The notes beneath the pieces were generated by a model. That model worked only from the letters and a program-made list of their open reading frames with translations, searched no databases and was not told the DNA's origin. Below are positions 35,033 through 47,170 of a stretch of 64,000 nucleotides of DNA, in pieces. The position numbers were made by a program, and so were the translations under genes. Source of the DNA: Diaporthe sp. PMI_573 (lineage: Eukaryota > Ascomycota > Sordariomycetes > Diaporthales > Diaporthaceae); assembly GCA_021399435.1 (NCBI GenBank), contig JAJTUP010000038.1:310001-374000 (forward strand), given 5' to 3'. How positions within the stretch are numbered: the stretch's first letter is position 1; every line of letters begins with the position of its first letter.

Positions 35033-36908
35033 TCAGATGAGCACGTAGAGGGAGCAGATCTGTGGGTACCAAGTTGTTAGCATCGCCCGAAAGACCAGCA
35101 GTGGCAGGTATATAAGTTTGTTGTTACTCACCAGACTCAGCCCCAGGATCATGGAGGACCAGAACGCGACGTTGTTGAAAGTCTTCTTGCCGCGGACGTA
35201 CTTTGTGCGCTGCAGCACGACGATGGGGAGCTGGAGCATCTGGCAGATGAACCCGTACCCCCTGAGCTTCTTGGTGATGCAGCCCATGACGATCTCGTGC
35301 CCCACGGCGGAGATGAGGAAGGTGATGACGGTGGCGTAGGCGCGGCCGATGTGGGGCCTCGAGGCGCTGTAGACGTGGCGGCGCAGGAAGGAGTAGACGG
35401 GTATGTTCCACTCGCGGCTGAACTCCATCCAGTCGGTGCTGTTCCACCAGTCGCTGTAGAAGTGGCGGTCCGCGAAGCGGGTGATCTCGGCGAAGGCGCC
35501 CAGGACGTACTCGAAGATGACGAGGAAGACGAGCAGGAAGGTCAGCATGAAGGGGAAGAGCAGCCACGACACCGTCTCGGCCATGATCAGGAGGGACTCG
35601 AGGGGCCCCGGGCGCGGGTCGGACCCGTGCAGCCGCGCCGACGACTCCTGCAGCGCGGGCAGGATGAACTCCTCCGAGATGATGGTCAGCAGGAAGATGC
35701 ACCCGAAGACGGCGGTGATCTTGGCGAAGAGGTTCTTCCAGTCGATGCTGTCGAAGCGCGGGTACTCGATCTCGTAGCACAGCGTCGGGCAGAAGAGGAA
35801 GTCGACGTAGTTGGCCCAGGTCAGGTTCGCGGGGTAGGTCACGTTGCCCATGGGGCTCGTCAGCTCCCTGGCCAGGTCCTCGCGGAGCTGCGCGAGCTCC
35901 TCCTCCTCCTCCTGGCTGTCGGTGTGCTCCGGGTGCTTGCTCTGCACGGGGCTCGAGACGGTGCCGCCCGGGTTGTCGGCGGTCGGGTAGAGGTAGGCGG
36001 GCTCGCGGGACGCCGTCTTGGGGTTGTCGAGGTCGTGCAGGCGCTTCTCCGTCTCGCTGAGGTGGCCGTTGTAGAAGCCGTACGAGTGCATCTTCATGAG
36101 GATGACCATGGTGTGCAGGATCAGGAACACCTGCGACGTCCACGGCCACTCCAGCACGAAGGGCACCACCGCCCAGAACGCCATCCAGCCGACCTGGTAT
36201 ATGCTCTGGACGGCCATGCCCCCCTTTGCCCACGTCATGGCGCCCCCGGCCTTCTGCTTCCTGACGTATAGCTGCAGCGGGTACACGAGCGAGGCGCTGG
36301 CCACCATGGCGAAGTCGGCCAGGCCCAGGTGCCACCACTTGATCGTGAAGAGGGTCCAGATCTGCACGCGGAAGGGCCACCCCGTCTCCTTGAGGTTGCG
36401 CAGCATGGACGTGATGCCCATGATGAACAGGCCGACCCAGAAGAGGTTGAAGAAGCCATGGAAGTCGCGGTAGTCGGAGTTGGGGTCAAAGTGCGACACC
36501 CGGCTGGCGAACTCGATGGTCGGGAAGATCCTCCGCTTCTGCTCGGCGCGGGCCTGCCTGCGGGCGCTCGACAGGACCTTGACTGAGGGTAGGGCATCGG
36601 CTGGGACGGGCGTTGATCGGCCGCTGTTCAGAGAAGGCGTTCTGGTTAGCTGTGAACGTCGCACTGCCACAAGGAGAGGGAAGGGTGAGGGTGTGTCTTG
36701 TAGTCTGTGTAGCTGGATCGGGTCGGGGCAAGCTGCTTGCACACCTTGTCTGGCCGGTGGTTGTACCGGTCTCATTGTGGTCCAGATACCCGCTGGTACT
36801 GACCGAGGTGCTCGATGTCAGCTGGGAGAGCTGCGAATGGACGGGCTTGCGCGGGCGCGGCCGCAGGATGCCGTCGTTGGGGTCGTGGATCTCTGCCGAG
36901 GAAGCCAT
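35033..36908 (-). CDS. Sterol O-acyltransferase (ARE1/ARE2-type MBOAT)
   Basis: Three exons: 36908-36745, 36623-35132 and 35059-35033. The introns are 121 nt (GTGTGC donor, GCTAAC branch) and 72 nt (GTGAGT donor, GCTAAC branch, CCACAG acceptor); the last exon adds nine codons including the stop. The product is about 560 aa with eight or more membrane helices. Family landmarks are the FYSDWWNSTDWMEFSREWN block (the FYxDWWN acyl-CoA motif), the HEIVMG histidine of the MBOAT active site, and a PANLTWANYVDFLFCPTL segment. The enzyme esterifies ergosterol (or diacylglycerol in the sister DGAT1 branch) with fatty acyl-CoA in the ER for storage in lipid droplets. The N-terminal 100 residues are hydrophilic and cytosolic, as in Are2. 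The start at 36908 follows from the spliced frame. Confidence 0.9.
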
Positions 36909-39076
36909 GTTCAGCCAGGACAACGGCCGGCGTGCCGAGACAACAACGGTTGATCGCCGCCAGGTCTCGGGGGGGCAAGCAAGGGAGCTTTCGAGCTGTC
37001 AACGCGGTCGTGAAACGGTGGAGATCATGCGCAGGATGTGTTGTGAGAGTCGACTATAGCAGCAGCAACAGCAAGCAAGCAATAAGTAAGGCGCAGACGA
37101 AGGTTTCCACCGGAACCTTGATAATAGCCCGAGTCAACAAAGTTCGTAGGTTATGCAGGAGAATGATGCTGTGTGCGACAAGAGTAGAGAGACAGAAAGG
37201 AAGCCAAGTGTTTGAATCATCCTCTTCTTGGCACAAATTGCAGAGCCATCCAAGATAAGGAGACAGGACGACGACTCCTTTCTGTTTTATTAATGATGGG
37301 TTGATGTGTCGACAGTGGCCAGAAATAGGTACAAGCTCTCCAGTGCGCTCCCCAGAAGTCCAGACGACACCGAGATTGATGTAACCTCGCCTCTCCCTAT
37401 TGCACACGGGCGGGCCTGGTCATCTTGCAGGAGCTCCCGAGGCTCGAGCACCATTGCCCCCCCCCCGGCCGGCAGAGCTACAGCTGTCATCTGGCCCCGA
37501 CTTACGTCACCTCGGGTATTTGCCGGGTTCAGTGAGCTTTCCATTATGCCGCCCTCACTAACGCATGTGCCCTTTGCTTTTCGTATCAACCGTATAAGTC
37601 GGGGCCGTATACGTATTGACGAACGCATTGAGCCAAACACCGCCCACATAGTAAAATGTCATTTCAATTTGCATTTGAACATTTATGCAAAATTGTGAGT
37701 GCAAGGTATCCGTCCGTTTCGGGGCATAATTACTATGGCAGCAGGATTGTTGTTGGCGATACAGCACTCGGCAAGTTTCCTGGTTCCGATTGCGACAGGC
37801 TACAGCCAAGACTCAGATTTACCGCGTTGTCGTCCCACCAACGTGTCAATTGGCCCTACATAGGCAAAAGAGGGGGGGGGGAGGAGGCTGAGTGCTTGCA
37901 GCTGTTGGCAGAACGCCAATCGCTCACTTTTTCCCCATACAGCGTGCCGTCCTCATGGTATCACCACATCAGGTTGCCAGCCTTAAGGCTTTCACAACCC
38001 AGCTGCCCAGCCACGAGCGGAACCTGCCGTGAGAAGGTCAAGGCTAGTCACCACCGCCGAGCAGCCACAGAATTCCCTTCTGATGGTTTCCTGGGCCTAC
38101 AAATTGTAATTCTTTGGCCTTGCTCTAGGTGGGCTGGCCCCCTTCCTAGCGGATGACGGACATAGTTTTGGCCTCACAGATGGCCTCACATAACCCTGTG
38201 ACACCCCAAGAATGGCCCCATATCCTTATTGGCGGGAATACGCATGAGGCGCTGGAACATGCAGTGAGAAAGGCCTTTTTTCAGCCCGTTAGAAGGGTGT
38301 GCTGATGTAACTGCATGTGATCGCTTGATATTTAAGGTGGTCTTCGGAACCCAATTTGAAGAGAGGAAGACGCCCAATTTTCGCCAGCCAACAAACCTTA
38401 AAAAGCTATTATACATTTACGCCGCGCAGCTACACGACCGAAAAAGGACCACACGTGTCTGTGGGCCAGACAACCCCGCAAAGGCGGGAATAAACACCAG
38501 CATATTGAGACTTTATTCCATAGGTACCCTTATTACAGACTAGTAAGCAGAAGAACAGAATCACGTATCGATCATACTTCATCTCCCAGTAGGCCGGCAT
38601 ATCAAATGCGTCCCTATTGAAGTCAGTTCGAACTGTGATTCTGTCAGATTCTGCAGAAGAAGTGGAGGAGGGCAATATCGACTATTTCCAAAGCGACAAT
38701 CAACATTTATCTCGAGGATTCAGCACTCATCTAGGGTTTGCTGGAAATCAACAAATCCACCACCCAAGGGCTGGACCAGATCGACATTATTTGTTCTGTT
38801 GCGAAGAAGCATCTCGAAGAGGCACTGACAAAGCAGCCACATATTCATAGAATCCAACACACCTACCGGCGGCCTTCCATACGTCTATCGTACCGAAACC
38901 AAGAGGGCGAGACCAACAACAACCCGATCACTTTCGACCATTCTACTGACCTCTTACACGACCAGGAGGACTCGAGATACAAAGTGATGGATTTGGGAAA
39001 GAGAGGAAAGCATTGCCGAGATTGTCGCTGCGCACTGGTGCAAGACGAGCTCAGGTTGCTGTTGATGGGTGAAACC
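36909..39076. other. Divergent upstream region
   Basis: About 2.1 kb between the acyltransferase (-) and the C2H2 gene (+). It includes G/C homopolymer runs (poly-C near 37458, poly-G near 37872). An open frame from 38738 continues into the zinc-finger gene without an ATG until 38987, so part of the distal end may be leader or an extra exon. No other gene is supported. Confidence 0.5.
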
Positions 39077-40576
39077 ATGTCGGGAGGGACCAAGGTTGAT
39101 AGTGGCCAGGGGAACTATTCACAATCGCATCAGACAGCTGATGAGTACTGGTTTGGGAGAACCAGTATCTCGGAAGCCAATGGTGCACCTGTGAAGAGTT
39201 TCCCTGATCACTTCAACCTGCGGTCCCCTCCCTCCATGGTGTCATTCCCGTCTTCAGGCAACCTGGTTTGTTCTTCCCCGGCTGTGCCAGCTTCAATGCC
39301 TCGCGCAGGCGCTGAGCTGATGCAACTTCATGGACAAGAGCCGTTCGTTGCGAGCGGACCTCTGTTGGTTCAAGAAGATTATAGCCGTACAAACCAGGCC
39401 CTGGGGCGGGAATGTCACTTCTTGGACGTTTTCCCTCCTACGGGTCTGGTAAGTACTTGTCAACTCCATAGTAATGGGACAATCTCATTTAATTTATGCT
39501 GAAATTACCCCAGTCCTTGAACAAAGATCTCGAGAATGAAATGCTGTTCAATCCCATCACCAATACCGCCCCGCTCACCCCTCCAGGCGGTCTTTGGCCA
39601 TGCAACAGCTCACAATCTTGGAACCTGTTTGGGCAAATCCAAGAGGGGCCTTCCTCACTAATGTCCTGGGACGACTCCTGGAGCAACTTCAGCCAGGACA
39701 GCCTGGGCGGCTACTTGGTGCGTGTGCAACCGCTAACTTTGAGTGAATCCTACGGACACGAACTGACACCAAGCTCAGCAGTGCCAGCCTCCATATAATT
39801 CCAGTTGCAAGATCCCGGCAACTAACCTCTCCATTCCACAGATACGTGGTGATGCTGGAATAGATTTCTATGGAGAAACTATCGGCATGGACGCTTCCAG
39901 TGGGATGGGTATTGGACCAAAGGTGCCCCTTCATCACAAGGAAATGGAGACAGCAGTCTTCGGCGCCGTCACGGATTCATGTCCCAATATCAACAGCCAT
40001 GTGTATACAACAGGAGAGGGCCTCGAAGGCGCCAGGAAACCGAAGTTCTCCGTGGATATCAGCCAACCTAGTCCAAGTCCAGATACCCCTTTTCAGAACC
40101 CGTACGCATTGACGGCGATCGAAGTTGGGGGTCATCATCAGGGTATCATCACTGGGAACAATGGTCCCCAGGTGGACAACATACCTGGGAAATTTGACCC
40201 TGCAGAAGCAGTGGCTACCTCGTCCCCCTCTTCGAAGGACGACCTGTAAGTGCTTCCTCAGCATCTACTGGTTGGCCGGGCTTACATATATCATGAAAGC
40301 AGCCCTCCCCATTACAAGTCCTACCGCCGTTTCTCCTGCCCACAGCAGGGCTGCAAGATCACCGCCACGTCTCAAAAGGACATTGATCGCCACATCCGAT
40401 CCATACACAGCCAGGGCTTGGACGACCGCGGGAGAATCATGTGCCCTGTCGGTGGCTGTCCCAAGGCGAAAACGGGGTTTGCGCGCCGTGACCACTACAT
40501 TCGTCACATGGAAGGTCTTCATAAGATCATGGTTGGTAGGGAGAAACGGGGCAGGAAGCGCACTGTACATTCTTAG
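39077..40576 (+). CDS. C2H2 zinc-finger protein
   Basis: Four exons (39077-39448, 39514-39717, 39842-40245, 40300-40576) with introns of 65, 124 and 54 nt give 418 aa. The N-terminal 330 residues are low complexity with Trp/Asp-rich patches (SSLMSWDDSWSNFSQDSLGG) like activation domains. Two C2H2 fingers close the protein: a C-x4-C-x12-H-x4-H finger (CPQQGCKITATSQKDIDRHI) and a second with C-x4-C, RRDHYIRHMEGLH and a basic tail (RGRKRTVHS). A DNA-binding transcription factor is the likely role; the target is unknown. The start chosen is ATG 39077 in ACCATG context. The same frame is open upstream with an ATG at 38987, so about 30 more residues are possible. Confidence 0.8.
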
Positions 40577-41174
40577 TTGGAAGTGGCTTTTAGTAACTTG
40601 GTACCCTCTTGATGATGGATGTTCGTGTTTTCTTCCCACTCTTCGGAATAGTGCAATAAAGTTCCATTTCAAACAGATACGTTGCCAATCATGGATGACC
40701 TGAGGGCATGGTGAAGGCTACTGCAATCACTACCACCCCATCACCTCTGGCATTCCCAAATGCACCTGTGTTCAGTAGGGCTCAGTAGTCCAACCACCAC
40801 GCCGTCCTCCGGCCGGAAACATGCCAACACTTCCCTGCCACGCAACATCGCCTGCTTCTGATCTTGACTTCCGGTCGACTTTACGACATTCTGGGCTTGT
40901 CGTCGCCAGGAATGGGCACGAAAGTTGGCGAATGCAGACTAAATGCTTGGCTTCTGGCCCCAAAGGTGCCAATGTGCCAACGGCCCTGCCTTGCCTGCCC
41001 AGCACGCCTTGACTACAGACAAGTTCTTCTTTCTTTGTCTTTCCCCCCAAACGTCGTAACGCCATCGATGCCGTCTGAGCTGTCGTAGGGTGAAGGCGTC
41101 TGCTGAGTTGCACCATTAAGTAGACAGGTATGACAGAGGGGAATGCAGAAAAAAAGAATAAGGGCTCAATGTAT
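40577..41174. other. Intergenic
   Basis: The 3' region of the zinc-finger gene. It contains one copy of a 28-bp near-repeat (40898-40925) shared with 47504-47531. No gene is seen. Confidence 0.5.
40898..40925 (+). repeat. Dispersed 28-bp repeat, copy 1
   Basis: Begins TGTCGTCGCCAGGAATGGGC and matches 47504-47531 at 26 of 28 positions; both differences are transitions. No similarity is visible beyond the 28 bases. Confidence 0.6.
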
Positions 41175-41255
41175 GGTTCAGTGGAGGGGTCGAACCTCCA
41201 TCTCCTCGTGCTGCCACCAACCACCCAAGGCGCCTTACCATTGGGCCAACCGAAC
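41175..41255 (-). tRNA. tRNA-like gene with atypical anticodon loop
   Basis: A perfect seven-pair acceptor stem (GTTCGGT with ACTGAAC, one G-U), a TGGCCCAATGG A box, a three-pair D stem and a perfect five-pair T stem (GGAGG/CCTCC) around TTCGACC are all present. A five-pair anticodon stem (CCTTG/CGAGG) encloses 17 bases, which could be a seven-base loop plus a 10-base intron. The usual U33 is not where that model needs it, so the anticodon (UGG, proline, in the simplest model) is uncertain. It may be an intron-containing tRNA or a recently decayed one. Confidence 0.5.
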
Positions 41256-41890
41256 CGACACGGGGTTCGAGCTTTGACTCATATTGACCAGATCCAGTGT
41301 TGGGTACTACTTGGTGCTAGACTAGTGCTAGTAAAGTCGACTTGTTGGATATCCCCATCAGGATGGTGCCCTGTCACAGCGAACTGAACTGGGGCGGGCC
41401 GGCGCCGAGATAGCTCCTGGACTGGAGCTAACACACAGAACACAACCAGAGCTTGAAGGTCTGGGGAGCTGACCATTACGAGAAAATCTAATTTCTTAGC
41501 GAAGTACTAAGAAATCATGACATGTGCGTTAAGAGACCGGCTCACAACCAGAGCCTTGTATTCGCTTGACAAATAGGCCGTCACAAACTAACATTGACAA
41601 TGCCGGTATGGTGGTCTGCTTTTGGAGGCAGCCTGAATGGACACGGTTTCGAACTTGAATTTGGAACAGCTTAACAAAACCACAGCTTACCTCGCCTCAA
41701 TGAACTGAAACAACTGCCACCGAGGCCTAGCATCTTTTCCGGGAGGGATACTTTATAAAAAGCCACTCTCACAAATCTGAGAACGTTCGAGGTGGGATTT
41801 CGTTTGGCCACTTTCATGACAGCAACAGCTACCCAGGTCCGAGACAAGCTGTACATCAAATTACACTCTGGGTGCATCCGAACCGTCGAG
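41256..41890. other. Intergenic, upstream of the 2EXR-like gene
   Basis: No supported gene. A TTTATAAAA element at about 41751-41759 lies about 135 bases before the next ATG and may be its TATA box. Confidence 0.45.
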
Positions 41891-42665
41891 ATGACTCGAC
41901 TTCGACATTCCCGAGCTGTCATCACAGCCCAAGAGGGACAGGAAAAGGTTTGCCTCGTCACATCCAACACAACTTCTACGATTTTGACTATTTTACTGAT
42001 TATTCCGCTATTAGAGAGGCTTCCCGTTTCTCTTGCTCCCGCCCAAAATTCGCAACATGATCTATCAACTTATCTTACGCCATCGCCCGTTCATAACATC
42101 TCTGAAGCAGCCCGATGTTCCCCTTCTTCGCACAAACATGCAGATCCGGAGCGAGGCACTCGGTGTGTACTACGCCGAGAACACATTCCATCTGACCCTG
42201 AAGATCCCACCTCGTCAAGTCCTCCAGAAACTTCAGAAATTCGTCGACGGCAAGCACAATGCCATCGAGATGCGGGTCCGAGAGGTCATTTTCAGTATTG
42301 ATCAGACATCTAACCGAGGTGGTCACTATCCGTACAACTCCCCCTTCGCGAACATGTTGGGTTATCTACCCTTCCGCTTCCTGCCAACGGATGGAGAAGA
42401 AAAGAACTCTGCGTCGAGGTGGACAGATCGTTCGTCGGCCAGGGAGGAATTCATCGCACGCGCCCAGGTACTGGGATACGGACCCAAGTTTGCCCAAGGT
42501 AAATTGCGTGATATTAGAGAAGGTGTCTATGATTATGAACTAACACCTTCAGCGCTGGAGCTATTCGATGCGGTGTGGATGTTGGCGGACACATTCCCCG
42601 GGGCAAAAAAGTGGATCTCCACCACGACTGACCTGCCTCTGAGATTCATCTATACCGCCTGGTAA
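41891..42665 (+). CDS. 2EXR-like (F-box-related) fungal protein
   Basis: Two exons, 41891-41947 and 42015-42665, with a 67-nt intron (donor GTTTGC, TACTGAT branch, TATTAG acceptor) give 235 aa. The motif LLPPKIRNMIYQLILRH followed by PLLRTNMQIRSEALGVYYAE is the signature of the 2EXR / F-box-like N-terminal domain, abundant in Pezizomycotina as short proteins without further domains. Function is unknown; some act as adaptor-like proteins. The donor is not a consensus GTAAGT, so the first exon is less certain than the second. An alternative start upstream (41792) in the same frame would add 33 residues. Confidence 0.72.
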
Positions 42666-43057
42666 ATTCGATCAGTAGGTGTCAAAATTGTGTGGCCTTG
42701 TACCCTTCTCATCACGTCACGAGGGCAAACTCAACGTATTTTGGGTTTACTGATTCAGGAAGTCTTTGATGTCTGCCAGATCCAAATAGCTTTCGGTAAT
42801 GGATGTCAATAGGATCTTGTTGTACGAGAGAATTTTACGATACAGAAAAGTGCGCCTTGTTGAATTCCTGGGGTTGGTTTGGCACTCGTTGGCCGAGATG
42901 TACTTCGTGTCGACGATACTACTCTGTGGCCCCTCTGTGGTGGTGGGGGACGAGCGGGGACGAATGAACAGCAACCTATCGAGACTTTCCTGCGGTAACC
43001 GCTCTAAAGGATCGAGATCGTATTTCAGATATCTCTATTGCGTGTTGGCTCTCTTGT
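42666..43057. other. Intergenic between convergent genes
   Basis: The 3' ends of the 2EXR-like gene and folylpolyglutamate synthase meet here. Nothing else was seen. Confidence 0.6.
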
Positions 43058-44773
43058 TTACTTCTGTAGGATAGAAAGTGCCTGTCCAACTAAGAGTTGA
43101 CTTCCGGTGATAAGAGAATGTGTGCGCCCCTCAGTTCCTGTAGACAAATTCCTCACCGTCGTCAAAGCTTGCTGCACACTCGAGGTCTGAATTGTATTAG
43201 AGCCAGGGAAATGCTTTTGCCATGTACGCTCAAAACGTCTTAGTAGCTCAGTCTTCGTGACCTCTGTGCCTGTGCAATCGTATTAGCTGTCCGTAATGTG
43301 CGATACTACACCAACAACACGCGAGTGTACCTTTTGCGTCAGTGACATTTGCTTTGTCATTGCCTGAGTTCCACGTGGCAAAAATAACCACGTCGAACCG
43401 AATCGCCTTAAAGCAGACTGCCAGTCTATTCAAAACCGAAATTGCATCTCGGTGACTTGAAATCTGCCCAAATACCAGAGCTCGCTTATCCATCCTCGTT
43501 GGGCCTTCGGAGGGCTTTTCTGAAACCTCTTCCATGAACCATTCGGCCGCTTTACTGACACTCATTTCATTGTGCGCGCTGTCGAGGTACCAGTTGTGAT
43601 GCCCCTCGACGATACACTGGAATCGACCCGGCCAGCTAAAGCCATCCACCGCTATTCGGATATCGTCCTCGGTCATGGATCCTGCCCTTGAGCCATTGGG
43701 TGGCGACCTGTCCCTGATCAGTTCGCTTGCAGCAGCGAATGCGACCGAGCAATTGACCATCTGGACGGCAGGCTTGAGACGGGGCGAGTTCACCGGGAGC
43801 ACCTTCTCGTCTACTGCCACGAAATGAAGAGGCACGCCTTTTGCCGCTGCCCGGCGGAGTAGGACTTCTACAGTGACATCTCGATCCTGTGGAGCTGACA
43901 GGGCAAGCGCGCCACGCTTGAATATCCCAGCCTTGTGCCAGGCTATATTCTCAATCGTTGGCCCCAGCTGTTGGATATGATCAATGCCGAGAGGGGTAAT
44001 AACTGTGGTCACAGGGTTTTCGATCACGTTCGTGGAGTCGTACTCTCCTCCGTGGTGTGTTTCGATGATAGCTGCTTCGACTCCCTCGCAGATGAAGGCG
44101 TGGAAAGATACCAAGAGCAGCAGTTGGAGATATCTAGGTCGCGTGCCGATGTTTGCGTCGCTTCCAGACAGTCGATCCCAGACATCGAAAAAGTACCGGG
44201 CAAACTTGTCCGGAGACAATGGCTTGAAATTGACGCGAATCCTTTCCTCGGGGGAAATCAGATGCGGTGACGTATACAGGCCTGTCCTTTTCGGGAACCC
44301 TGTCCTCATACTATGTGCTCTCAGGAATGATTCGGCCCAGGCGCATGTGCTTCCCTTTCCTTTAGTCCCAGCCACGTGGATGATGTTGAGATTGTCAATG
44401 TCGGCGGTCTGGACCCTGAAAGATCAACCACGAGATCTTGATGATTTGATGGAGCGGCTAGGGCCGTCAGGTGGAAAAATGATTACTGACCGTGTAGCCT
44501 ATCTGCTGCAACCATTTCTTCATACCCTGAATACCGGGAACTCCTCTTAACCCCGGGGTTTCTGGCGGATGTTCCGCCTCGCCGAACGTGCCTGCTTGGA
44601 TTGCCAGTTGTTCAGGCCGTTTTGGGCGACGCTGGGCATTGAGGATATCTATGGCAGCCTGAGAAACAGTTAGAAATCACTACAGGCCGGAGCTGTGCCA
44701 AGTCACAGGCTAAGGGCTGTTCATTCACCTTGTACCCTCTTTCCAAGTGTCCCGAACGTGTCATCTTGTTCAT
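43058..44773 (-). CDS. Folylpolyglutamate synthase
   Basis: Four exons (44773-44729, 44658-44491, 44408-43331, 43269-43058) with introns of 70, 82 and 61 nt give 500 aa, the usual length. The enzyme adds gamma-linked glutamates to tetrahydrofolates in cytosol and mitochondria, using ATP. The Mur-ligase-type P loop HVAGTKGKGS lies at about residues 82-91. TGLYTSPHLISPEERIRVN follows, then the loop IIETHHGGEYDSTNVI, ITPLGIDH, an IAWHKAGIFK segment and a C-terminal HSLITGSQLLVGQALS. The first intron sits before the conserved AAIDILN helix. The second donor is GTCAGT with a CCAG acceptor chosen to keep phase (GYT then TADIDNLNIIHV). The family's usual histidine-glycine-glycine loop is intact, so the gene should be functional. 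It is divergent from the HET gene, 550 bases away. Confidence 0.92.
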
Positions 44774-45322
44774 ATCAAATATGAGCAGCGACTAAGTTTT
44801 GGACTGCCGGGCCGGGCGACTTGGAAATGGAACCCAGAGAAGAATCGAAAGCATGAGGAGGAGCAATTTTGAGTAAGGAAAGACAAAGAAATGTGCCGAT
44901 GGGATTGATGTTTCAACGCACAAAGAAGGGCGGCATCTCACAGCTCCGGTGAGTAAACCAACCAACCGTTTGCTTAATCACAAATGAGACTCCAAAAGCG
45001 TTCATGATATATGAATTGGGCTGGTTTTGGTAATGGATTGGCGGGAGGATGGAATGAGTAACAACTGACCTATCATGCTTTACATGGTTCGTACCTGGTA
45101 TCTAATTACGAAGCAGTGAATGCTCTTCCCAGACATTTTTCTGTCCGAGCACCAGATCCAAATTCAGGGTCAATCCCAGCCTTTGTTCCACGCAAGTTTC
45201 CCCACGCGAGCTTTTACAGCTGAACCATCCTCAACAGTGTTCGTGGTCCTCTCAAGTATTCACACCACAGGAGAAGACAAGCATCATTGAAAATATTCCC
45301 GGACTCTCTTCACAGGACTGCG
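44774..45322. other. Divergent promoter region between FPGS and HET gene
   Basis: About 550 bp with no coding content. No TATA box close to either start was identified with confidence. Confidence 0.5.
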
Positions 45323-47170
45323 ATGTCCTCTTCTCCTTATAGAGCACTTAAACCACAAGGGAAAAGGATCCGTATCATCCATCTTCTTCCACGAGCCTCT
45401 GCGGAAACCTTTCCTGACAATGGGGCCTCCCAAACACCAGTCTGCACAATCTCTTATACATCATTAGATCGACGGCCATCGTACCATGCATTATCTTACG
45501 CCTGGGGAGATGCCAGAGTCAAATCTCAGATCTTGATGGACAACAGTTTACACGACGTTACCACCAATCTCCACTCTGCTCTCCTACACTTAACCCCAGA
45601 GACTGAGCCTCTCACGCTTTGGATTGACGCTTTGTGCATAAACCAGTTGGACGAAATCGAAAAGACGGAGCAAGTCGCACAAATGGGGGACATCTACCAG
45701 CACGCAACTTCAGTCATCACCTGGCTCGGCCCGGCTAGTGAGAACAGTGACGCGGCGATGAGTTGGATTTGGCACCATGGATCCCGAGCATATCGATTCG
45801 GAATTGGCAATAAGCCGGAACTCCGTCTACAAGCTCTGCTACACCGACTCGAAAGCGAGCCTGAATCGCTCCCTGGCCAAGGAATGCGAGAATTCCTACA
45901 ACAACTGTCGAGGGACCTGTCACCATCAGCTGGGGATATTGATGGTGTTCAATCGGCGCTGGCCAGCTTTTTCAACAGACCTTACTGGAAAAGAGTGTGG
46001 GTCGTCCAAGAAATCATGCAAGCAAAAAGCTTGCGATTTGTGTGCGGCAGTAAGGGGGTGACGGAAGATATGCTCCATCATGCGGTGAGACTGGTTCGGA
46101 ATTACTGTCAATACGTGTCAACAAAGCCGTCCTGTCAGCCACTTTCGCCTGGGCCCGCAGTTCCTTTCATCGACACGCGCAGTGCCGTCAATGTCTTCAA
46201 AGTTAGGAGGGCTAAAGGACCTTACCCTCTTGCATATCTCATTCGAACCTTGCGAGATTCTATAGCTACAGATCCGCGAGACAAGATCTTTGCTCTGCTC
46301 GGCTTCTCAAGGGACAACAACCAACTTGGCATCCAACCAGACTATCGCAAACAATGCAAACACGTCTACATCGAGACTGTTTCGGCTCTTTTCAAAAGTG
46401 GCGACACAGATCTACTGTCCTTGTGCAGTCATCAAAAAGTGATCGAAGGCCTCCCGTCATGGGTTCCGGATTTTTCAACTAGTCCCATTCGTGCACATCT
46501 GCAGGAAAGGGCCTTAAATCGTTCAGCAGGTCAAATAACCACTGTGCTTCAACCACGATTCTCGGCCTCAGGCAACATCGCACTTCAACCCCCCACGTTC
46601 GAGTTGGCGACAAGTGTAATGACCATCAATTCAATTCTCATTGGCGAGGTCAAAACTATAGGCTCCCTTTGGCAGCCTCGTGGTTGGAACCATTGGCTCC
46701 AAGAGTTGCTAATGTTTTCGAAAAACACACTACGTCCAGGACAAACTCACAATCTTGAAGATATCTGGCGTACAGCGGTTGCGGACCAGGAGATAAGGCA
46801 AGGAAGCCAGAAGCCGAGGTTATCGGACTCATTGTTGTGCAAAGTTCAGGGCGAATTAGAAATAGGGTCAGATATTGAAAGACCATCGTCCAGCTTGAGT
46901 TCTGACACCGAGCAGTATCTCTATGAGTTACAGCGCCTTGCACACGACAGGAGGCCGTTCGTGACATCTTGCGGACGTCTCGGCATCGGGCCAGGCAACA
47001 TGATGCCAACAGATTGCGTGTTTGTATTGATGGGCGTCAACCTTCCATTAATACTTCGGCAAACTCCGAGTGAAACATGGGAACTCATTGGGGATGCATA
47101 TATTCATGGAATCATGGATGGACAAGCTGTAACTAATCCTATTACTTGGAACCTTATTTCAATTAGATAA
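45323..47170 (+). CDS. HET-domain (heterokaryon incompatibility) protein
   Basis: Single exon, 615 aa. The HET domain (PF06985) spans about residues 50-215, with its three signatures YHALSYAWGD (54-63), LWIDALCINQ (99-108) and QVAQMGDIYQHATSVITWLG (118-137). It is followed by RPYWKRVWVVQEI and CGSKG. HET domains trigger cell death when incompatible fungal cells fuse and have a TIR-like fold. The C-terminal 350 residues include DPRDKIFALLGFS and LPSWVPDFS, both typical of full-length HET proteins, and show no NACHT or WD-repeat region. The start is the ATG at 45323; an upstream in-frame TTG was ignored. The gene is intact. It is followed 780 bases later, in the same direction, by the pseudokinase-ZZ gene. 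Confidence 0.9.
   Translation: MSSSPYRALKPQGKRIRIIHLLPRASAETFPDNGASQTPVCTISYTSLDRRPSYHALSYAWGDARVKSQILMDNSLHDVTTNLHSALLHLTPETEPLTLWIDALCINQLDEIEKTEQVAQMGDIYQHATSVITWLGPASENSDAAMSWIWHHGSRAYRFGIGNKPELRLQALLHRLESEPESLPGQGMREFLQQLSRDLSPSAGDIDGVQSALASFFNRPYWKRVWVVQEIMQAKSLRFVCGSKGVTEDMLHHAVRLVRNYCQYVSTKPSCQPLSPGPAVPFIDTRSAVNVFKVRRAKGPYPLAYLIRTLRDSIATDPRDKIFALLGFSRDNNQLGIQPDYRKQCKHVYIETVSALFKSGDTDLLSLCSHQKVIEGLPSWVPDFSTSPIRAHLQERALNRSAGQITTVLQPRFSASGNIALQPPTFELATSVMTINSILIGEVKTIGSLWQPRGWNHWLQELLMFSKNTLRPGQTHNLEDIWRTAVADQEIRQGSQKPRLSDSLLCKVQGELEIGSDIERPSSSLSSDTEQYLYELQRLAHDRRPFVTSCGRLGIGPGNMMPTDCVFVLMGVNLPLILRQTPSETWELIGDAYIHGIMDGQAVTNPITWNLISIR

Noticed and set aside
35297..36271. 324-codon ORF on the plus strand
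   Set aside because: Antisense to the sterol acyltransferase exon. Its length is a by-product of high GC3; composition is extreme (Val/Gly/Glu/Arg) and it has no domain.
35124..36380. 418-codon ORF on the minus strand, other frame
   Set aside because: Alternate frame of the acyltransferase exon with Arg/His/Pro-rich nonsense composition.
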